This document shows, one piece after another, positions 7,437-11,774 of a DNA stretch of 11,774 bases. The stretch is from the NCBI GenBank assembly GCA_002388005.1, contig DGLO01000028.1, forward strand, positions 561 to 12,334, read 5' to 3'. Each line of letters opens with the position of its first letter. The first letter of the stretch is position 1. The notes beneath the pieces are model-generated. The model had not been told where the DNA came from. It ran no database searches and saw nothing but the letters and a program-made list of their open reading frames with translations. This stretch comes from Candidatus Neomicrothrix sp. UBA4542 (lineage in GTDB: Bacteria; Actinomycetota; Acidimicrobiia; Acidimicrobiales; Poriferisodalaceae). Position numbers and translations under genes: made by a program.

Positions 7437-8670
7437 CCCTGCGTGGCACCAGGGTCGGATTTACCTTGTCGAGGACAACTTCGCGATCGATGATGCAGCG
7501 AGCGATGTCCTCTCTGCTAGGCATTTCGTACATAACCCCGAGTAATACTTCTTCAAGGATCGCGCGCAGTCCACGTGCTCCGGTGTTTCGCAGTACTGCT
7601 TGGTCAACTACCGCGCTGATTGCGTCGTCGGTAAATTCAAGTTCGACCCCGTCGAGTTCGAACATGCGTTGGTATTGCTTCACCAACGCATTGCGAGGTT
7701 CCACCAGTATTCGGGTTAGTGCTTCATGGTCGAGTTGGTCGACAACTCCGACTACCGGGAGACGCCCGATGAACTCGGGGATTAGACCGAACTTTTGAAG
7801 GTCTTCGGGTAGAACTTCTGAGAGTAGGTCTAGGTTGGCGCGTTCGTTGACAGATTTTATATCCGCCCCGAAACCGACGGCGCGTTTCCCGACCCGGTCA
7901 GCGATGACACGTTCAAGGCCGTCAAACGCGCCTCCACAAATAAACAAGACGTTGCTGGTATCGATCTGCAAGAACTCTTGGTGGGGATGCTTTCTGCCGC
8001 CTTGAGGGGGTACGGATGCTTGAGTGCCCTCAAGGATTTTCAGTAGGGCTTGTTGGACGCCCTCTCCCGAGACGTCACGGGTAATCGACGGGTTTTCGGC
8101 TTTGCGTGCAATCTTGTCGATTTCGTCGATATAGATGATGCCGGTTTCTGCTCGCTTGACGTCGTAGTCGGCAGCTTGAATGAGTTTCAGCAATATATTT
8201 TCGACGTCTTCGCCGACGTATCCAGCTTCGGTGAGTGCCGTTGCGTCTGCTATTGCAAACGGAACATTGAGCATGCGCGCCAGAGTTTGGGCCATCATGG
8301 TTTTCCCGCATCCTGTCGGACCGATCAACATGATGTTGGACTTTGCGATTTCTACGTCTGATTCGAGATTTGACCCGAATTGGACGCGTTTGTAGTGGTT
8401 GTAGACCGCTACCGACAAGATCTTCTTGGTTCGCTCCTGCCCAATGATGTAGTCGTTTAGAAAGTCGTAGATTTCGGTGGGCTTGGGAACATCGTCGAAG
8501 CTGACTTCGGTGGTGTCTGCTAGTTCTTCTTCGATGATCTCATTACATAGGTCGATGCACTCATCGCAGATATAGACACCTGGGCCGGCGATAAGTTTTT
8601 TCACTTGCTTCTGAGATTTTCCGCAGAACGAGCATTTCAGTAGCTCTCCGCCCTCTCCGAATTTCGCCAC
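7405..8670 (-). CDS. clpX: ClpX, ATP-dependent unfoldase of ClpXP
   Basis: AAA+ hexamer that recognises tagged or regulated proteins, unfolds them and feeds them to ClpP. The 421 residues contain a C4 zinc-binding domain (Cys13, Cys16, Cys35, Cys38), Walker A GPTGCGKT (117-124), pore loop GYVGED (150-155), Walker B IIYIDE (178-183), the GGRKHPHQEF loop (224-233), the ClpP-docking loop carrying VGF (265-267) in place of the classical IGF, and sensor 2 GARGLR (364-369). The start is a GTG with GAGG ten bases upstream. It lies 187 bp from clpP, so it may have its own promoter, and its end overlaps folC by 32 bases. All catalytic motifs are intact. Confidence 0.98.
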   Translation of the reverse strand: MAKFGEGGELLKCSFCGKSQKQVKKLIAGPGVYICDECIDLCNEIIEEELADTTEVSFDDVPKPTEIYDFLNDYIIGQERTKKILSVAVYNHYKRVQFGSNLESDVEIAKSNIMLIGPTGCGKTMMAQTLARMLNVPFAIADATALTEAGYVGEDVENILLKLIQAADYDVKRAETGIIYIDEIDKIARKAENPSITRDVSGEGVQQALLKILEGTQASVPPQGGRKHPHQEFLQIDTSNVLFICGGAFDGLERVIADRVGKRAVGFGADIKSVNERANLDLLSEVLPEDLQKFGLIPEFIGRLPVVGVVDQLDHEALTRILVEPRNALVKQYQRMFELDGVELEFTDDAISAVVDQAVLRNTGARGLRAILEEVLLGVMYEMPSREDIARCIIDREVVLDKVNPTLVPRRDDSGGERQAS

Positions 8671-8857
8671 GTTGTCAGTACCTCGTTTTGGTTATCTAAC
8701 CCTATTTGGGTCAATAGCCGTCTGCTAAGGATGGCACAGTCAGATCAGAACGCGGTGACGTTGAGACTGGCTCGTAGACCATCGAGAGCGTTGTCAGTGT
8801 CAATAGGGGGTAGAGGTTGAGGGTACCGAGTGATTTGACTGCTGAACAGTAGAAATA
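8671..8857 (-). promoter_or_regulatory. Noncoding gap before clpX with candidate promoter and operator
   Basis: The longest noncoding stretch in the window, 187 bp between the clpP stop and the clpX start. On the minus strand it holds a perfect TTGACA (8798-8803) as a candidate -35 box, but the sequence 17-18 bases on (GGTCTA/GTCTAC) is a poor -10. A 12-base dyad GGTTAGATAACC lies at 8690-8701, close to the clpX ribosome binding site (GAGG, 8681-8684). The octamer CTATTGAC occurs twice (8799-8806 and 8710-8717). No clear terminator was found. That clpX is transcribed separately from here is inference from gap length and these weak signals. Confidence 0.3.
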
Positions 8858-9490
8858 TCAGGCTGCTCTGATAGGGCCGTCCTCTGCGACTTCACGGCTG
8901 TCTATGACTTCGTCAATCATTCCGTATTCTTTCGCGGCCTGGGCATCCATGATGAAGTCCCTGTCGGTGTCGGTATGAATGCGATCGAGGTCTTGTCCGG
9001 TATGACGGGCCAAGATCTCTTCGAGGAGTGCCCGCATTCTGTCTATTTCGCGGGCGGCTAGCTCAATGTCGGTGGCTTGTCCCATTGCTTGTCCGTAGGG
9101 CTGGTGAAGGAGCACTCGGGCATGTGGGAGAGCCATCCGTTTGCCGGGGGTACCGGCGGCGAGTAGCACCGCGGCGGCCGAAGCTGCTTGACCTAGGCAG
9201 ATGGTCGTGATGTCGTTACGAATGTATTGGCTGGTGTCGTAGATGGCGAACAGCGCGTTGATATCGCCACCTGGTGAATTGATGTAGATGTTGATGTCGC
9301 GGTCGGGGTTTTCGGATTCGAGGTGGATCATCTGTGCGCACACCAAGTTTGCGATGGTGTCGTCGATTGGGGTCCCGAGAAAGATGATGTTTTCTTTGAG
9401 TAGCCGCGAATACAGGTCATATGCGCGTTCTCCACGGTTGGTTTGTTCTACGACCGTGGGGACTAGGTAGTTCTGTGCCTCAAGGCTCAC
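8858..9490 (-). CDS. clpP: ClpP protease subunit, ClpP2-type
   Basis: Serine protease subunit that forms the barrel chamber of ClpXP. The 210 residues carry NSPGG (71-75), CLGQAAS with Ser104, LLHQP with His129 and DTDRDF with Asp178: a complete catalytic triad. The run CLGQAASAAAVLLAAGTPGK (98-117) and the following RMALPHARVL are typical of actinobacterial ClpP2 rather than ClpP1, judged from remembered mycobacterial sequences. The segment after HQP (YGQAMGQATD) looks shorter than in mycobacterial ClpP2. The GTG start overlaps the tig stop as GTGA, with AGGAGG ten bases upstream. Actinobacteria usually have a clpP1-clpP2 pair here; only one gene is present. It could act alone or with a ClpP1 encoded elsewhere. 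Confidence 0.97.
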   Translation of the reverse strand: MSLEAQNYLVPTVVEQTNRGERAYDLYSRLLKENIIFLGTPIDDTIANLVCAQMIHLESENPDRDINIYINSPGGDINALFAIYDTSQYIRNDITTICLGQAASAAAVLLAAGTPGKRMALPHARVLLHQPYGQAMGQATDIELAAREIDRMRALLEEILARHTGQDLDRIHTDTDRDFIMDAQAAKEYGMIDEVIDSREVAEDGPIRAA

Positions 9491-10986
9491 TGTTTGTCAT
9501 CCTCCTCGGAATGGTCTTCATTTTCGACTTCTGCACTCTCAACGGTAGCGCCAACGTCTTCTTCTGAATCGTTGTGGTCATCGTCGGAACCCGAGAGGTC
9601 AGGGAGGTCGAGGTCGTCGCGGTCAATAGTGTTGCCCTCGTTGTCGATCAATTCGACTTCTGCCACCAGCCATTCCAACGCTTTGCGTTTCCCAATTTCG
9701 GCTAGGAGCGGTCCGAGTCCATCACCGTGGTCTTCAATTTGGTGTCGGAGTTCGTGAACTGTTGTTTGGAACTGTTCAGCCATCCGTTCAAGTTCTTCTT
9801 CTAGTTCGTCGTCATCAACTTCGACGGATTCTTTTTCGACGATTGAACGAAGGGCCAAGTCCACCTTCGCTGATCTTTGGGCAGCATCACGTAACTCGAC
9901 GGTGAATGATTCCGGGTCCTGTCCGGTCATTTGCATCCAGGTTTCGATATTCATTCCCTGGCCCTGCAAACGCATCGCGAGTTGCTGCAGCTGTTCAGAC
10001 ATTTCGCCATTAACCATGGAGTCAGGAATGTCGTCGTTGACGAGCTCAGCGACTGCGGTCGCGGTGTTTTCTCTCATCGCGGCGTTTGTTTGGAAGATTC
10101 GCATCATTCGCATGCGCTGCATAGTTTCTGATCGCAGCTCGTCAACGGTGTCGTGTTCGGTGTTGTCTTCTACCCATTCGTCGGTAAGTTCGGGGAGGAC
10201 TTCCTCTTTGACTGCGTTGACGTTGATTTTGAAATCGATGGTCACGTCTTCTTGAACTGGGTGGTCGGCGCTGAAGCTGAGTTCGTCACCTGCGCTTGAC
10301 CCTTCAAGCTGAAGGTCAACCTCGTCAACGATCCCGCCGCTGCCTACCGAGTACAGGTAGTCGTCGGCGGTGAGTCCTGGAAGTGATTCCCCTTCGACGG
10401 TTCCTTGAATATCGATGGATACCTGATCGCCTGATGCTGCGGGGCGGTCCATATCGACAAGTTCAGCGGACTGGCGTCGTTGGGTATCGATCTGTTCCTG
10501 AACTTCTTCGTCACTGGGCGCGGGGTGGGGTATTTCCACTTTGAGATTTTCGTAGCCTCTGATGTCGATCTGGGGTCGGGTCTCGACCACTGCTTCAAAA
10601 CAGACCGAGCCGTGATCTTCGCCGCTGGTCAGGGAAAGCTCTGGAGCGGCTATGACATCGACCGCTTCAGCGCGTACTGCTTCGGCGTAGTAACCCGGAA
10701 TGGCATCTTCTAAAGCTTGGGCTCGGGCGTACTCGCTTCCGATATGTGATTCGAGTACTGGTCGAGGAACTTTGCCTTTTCTGAAACCCGGAATCTTGAT
10801 CTCTTTGGCGATCTTGCGAAAAGCCTGATCGATAGCGTCGTCAAAGGTTTCTTCGTCAACTTCGACAGTCAGCTTGATTCTTGGTCCGAAGGTTCGCTCT
10901 TGGGTTCCTCCAGCATCGTCTGACGTTTCGGTGTCAGTGGCGACGTCAAGGTCAGCGGGGTCGACTTCGGTCACGGTGGTCTTCAC
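9487..10986 (-). CDS. tig: Trigger factor, ribosome-associated chaperone and prolyl isomerase
   Basis: Binds the ribosome at the tunnel exit and shields nascent chains. Domains in the 499 residues: N-terminal ribosome-binding domain with the signature GFRKGKVP (67-74), a PPIase-like FKBP domain at about 183-265 (GDQVSIDIQGTVEG onward), and the helical C-terminal chaperone domain to about 450. It is longer than E. coli trigger factor. Two additions explain this: an acidic insert at about 11-34 between the opening strand MKTTVTEVDP and RIKLTVEV, and an acidic tail at about 456-499. The GTG start keeps the conserved opening strand; it has no ribosome binding site but lies right after a TAGAAT box, so the message may be leaderless. 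It overlaps clpP by four bases, forming a chaperone-protease pair. Confidence 0.96.
   Translation of the reverse strand: MKTTVTEVDPADLDVATDTETSDDAGGTQERTFGPRIKLTVEVDEETFDDAIDQAFRKIAKEIKIPGFRKGKVPRPVLESHIGSEYARAQALEDAIPGYYAEAVRAEAVDVIAAPELSLTSGEDHGSVCFEAVVETRPQIDIRGYENLKVEIPHPAPSDEEVQEQIDTQRRQSAELVDMDRPAASGDQVSIDIQGTVEGESLPGLTADDYLYSVGSGGIVDEVDLQLEGSSAGDELSFSADHPVQEDVTIDFKINVNAVKEEVLPELTDEWVEDNTEHDTVDELRSETMQRMRMMRIFQTNAAMRENTATAVAELVNDDIPDSMVNGEMSEQLQQLAMRLQGQGMNIETWMQMTGQDPESFTVELRDAAQRSAKVDLALRSIVEKESVEVDDDELEEELERMAEQFQTTVHELRHQIEDHGDGLGPLLAEIGKRKALEWLVAEVELIDNEGNTIDRDDLDLPDLSGSDDDHNDSEEDVGATVESAEVENEDHSEEDDKQ
9501..9506 (-). promoter_or_regulatory. Ribosome binding site of clpP
   Basis: Consensus AGGAGG inside the 3' end of tig, ten bases before the clpP GTG at 9490. 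It supports the overlapping GTG start and efficient translation of clpP from the tig message. Confidence 0.7.
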
Positions 10987-10995
10987 AGGGGCCGA

Positions 10996-11001
10996 ATTCT
11001 A
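10996..11001 (-). promoter_or_regulatory. Candidate -10 promoter box of tig
   Basis: TAGAAT on the minus strand fits the TANNNT -10 pattern and ends nine bases before the tig GTG. Transcription would start within about 0-3 bases of the start codon, giving a leaderless or almost leaderless message, which is common in actinobacteria. No recognisable -35 box lies at 17-18 bases upstream (GGGGAC is found there). Fits with the absence of a ribosome binding site for tig. Confidence 0.45.
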
Positions 11002-11045
11002 TCGGGGCGATTCGTACTGTCCCCTACTGCAGTTCGCGACTGAAG

Positions 11046-11120
11046 TGGAGCGGGCGACGAGAATCGAACTCGCATCATCAGCTTGGAAGGCTGAGGTTCT
11101 AGCCATTGAACTACGCCCGC
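11046..11120 (-). tRNA. tRNA-Gly(TCC)
   Basis: Read on the minus strand, a full cloverleaf folds: acceptor stem GCGGGCG with CGCCCGC, positions 8-9 TA, D stem GTTC/GAAC, anticodon stem TCAGC/GCTGA around loop CTTCCAA (anticodon TCC, reading GGA and GGG glycine codons), a four-base variable loop, and a T arm GCGAG-TTCGATT-CTCGT with one G-T pair. The discriminator base is T, usual for bacterial tRNA-Gly, and CCA is encoded (11046-11048). The body without CCA is 72 bases. It lies 33 bases after the DmdA-like gene and 59 bases before tig. Confidence 0.97.
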
Positions 11121-11153
11121 GAACCCGGTCAGGCTACCGGTACAGCGAGGTCG

Positions 11154-11774
11154 CTACAGATCGAACGGTAAGTCTGAGACGATTGCCGCTCTCCATCCGG
11201 TTGGGGTGTGAACTTGCAGTTTGGTGCCTGGAAGGTTTTGGGGGACCTCCACGATCGCTAATCCTAAATTTTGTTGGTATCGCGGTGAGTAGGCAACAAC
11301 CCGGGTCTGGCCGGCATAGGAGCCGTTGGGGGTTTGCAGTCCGACGGGTTCTGGGTTCGGGTCAAGGGGTTCGCCGTCGATCAGCAGCCCTTTGAGCTCG
11401 CGGGTGGGGCCTTGGTGTCGTTTCGCAAGTAGGGCCTTTTTCCCAACAAATTCGTGATCCGATCCCAGGTCGACATACTTGCCGATCGCGGCCTCAAAGG
11501 GGTCGCTGTCCGGATCGGTGTCCGAACCCCAGGAGAGAAGAAAATTTTCGATGCGTTCGGCGTAATTGGGTGCTCCGACTCGAATGTCGTAGGCCTGTCC
11601 GGCTTCCCACAGAAGGTCCCATAGCTGGTCTCCTTTGCTTCCATCCTCGAGGAATAGCTCGAAACCGCCTTGTTTGCTCCAGCCTGATCGGCAGATCACT
11701 AGGGGGATTCCTTCATGATTGATTCGTCGAAAATGGAAGAATTTCAGTTCGCGTATCCAGGCTCCGAATACGTC
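11154..11774 (-). CDS. DmdA-like / GcvT-family tetrahydrofolate-dependent methyltransferase (C-terminal 206 residues, cut by window edge)
   Basis: The frame is open from the right edge to the TAG at 11154, so the N-terminal half is outside the window. The first visible residues read DVFGAWIRELKFFHFRRI. The motif RSGWSKQGGFELF (visible residues 30-42) replaces the TGYTGE-type motif of true glycine-cleavage T proteins and matches dimethylsulfoniopropionate demethylase (DmdA) and close relatives; GAPNYAERIENFLLSWGSD and DPFEAAIGKYVDL further on fit the same group, as judged from remembered sequences. The end (GTKLQVHTPTGWRAAIV) forms the C-terminal barrel. DmdA moves a methyl group from DMSP to tetrahydrofolate. 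The residue I take to be the substrate-site tyrosine two after the Glu (GFEIY) is Phe here, so substrate is uncertain. Alternatives are a DmdA-like enzyme for another methylated compound or an aminomethyltransferase. An internal GTG at 11699 is not the start. Confidence 0.75.
   Translation of the reverse strand, partial: DVFGAWIRELKFFHFRRINHEGIPLVICRSGWSKQGGFELFLEDGSKGDQLWDLLWEAGQAYDIRVGAPNYAERIENFLLSWGSDTDPDSDPFEAAIGKYVDLGSDHEFVGKKALLAKRHQGPTRELKGLLIDGEPLDPNPEPVGLQTPNGSYAGQTRVVAYSPRYQQNLGLAIVEVPQNLPGTKLQVHTPTGWRAAIVSDLPFDL

Noticed and set aside
8711..8782. A 23-codon minus-strand open frame upstream of clpX that could be a leader peptide
   Set aside because: There is no ribosome binding site before its ATG, no run of regulatory codons and no attenuator hairpin after it.
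11124..11141. Inverted repeat CCGGT-6 bases-ACCGG between the DmdA-like gene and the tRNA, considered as a terminator
   Set aside because: The stem is only five pairs and no T run follows it on the minus strand.
10874..11395. Plus-strand open frame of 173 codons across tig, the tRNA and the DmdA-like gene
   Set aside because: It reads antisense through three supported features, and its IELASSAWKAE-like stretch is the well-known false translation of a tRNA gene.
1..11774. CRISPR arrays, insertion sequences, prophage or defence genes
   Set aside because: No spaced repeats, transposase-like frames or terminal inverted repeats were seen; the whole window is filled by conserved housekeeping genes. 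The tRNA has no duplicated 3' end that would mark an integration site.

Overview
The window looks like a chromosomal housekeeping region of an actinobacterium, probably an Acidimicrobiia-like, possibly marine lineage. The grounds are: the gene order tig-clpP-clpX-folC-ndk-mreB-mreC-mreD-mrdA-rodA, known from actinobacteria such as Streptomyces; a ClpP of the actinobacterial ClpP2 type; heavy use of GTG starts; moderate GC (low-to-mid 50s per cent from a few sampled lines); and a DmdA-like gene at the right edge, a family common in marine bacteria. The taxonomic placement is inference. Every gene found lies on the minus strand, so transcription runs from right to left. No mobile element, CRISPR array or integration mark was seen.

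From right to left: (1) the C-terminal 206 residues of a GcvT/DmdA-family tetrahydrofolate-dependent enzyme (11154-11774, cut by the window edge); (2) a tRNA-Gly(TCC) with encoded CCA (11046-11120); (3) tig, with a likely -10 box so close to the GTG that the mRNA may be leaderless, followed by a single clpP joined by a GTGA overlap; (4) a 187-bp gap with possible promoter and operator marks; (5) clpX overlapping folC, then ndk behind a clear ribosome binding site; (6) an 84-bp gap and the rod-shape operon mreB-mreC-mreD-mrdA-rodA, in which the last four genes overlap by 4 bases each; rodA runs off the left edge.

Functionally there are two blocks. The proteostasis block makes trigger factor, which meets nascent chains, and the ClpXP protease. 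The shape block makes the MreB filament, the MreC/MreD membrane scaffold, the PBP2 transpeptidase and the RodA glycosyltransferase, together the elongasome. folC (folate polyglutamylation) and ndk (NTP balance) sit between them, as in other actinobacteria, but valS and the small membrane gene that usually lie near folC are missing, and only one clpP is present.

This is essentially core genome, and I do not see an undescribed multi-gene system. The points worth a second look are the calcium-binding-like tail and cysteines of PBP2, the lone ClpP2-type subunit, the DmdA-like enzyme with a changed aromatic residue, the enlarged acidic trigger factor with its possibly leaderless start, and an identical 11-base sequence at two gene junctions.
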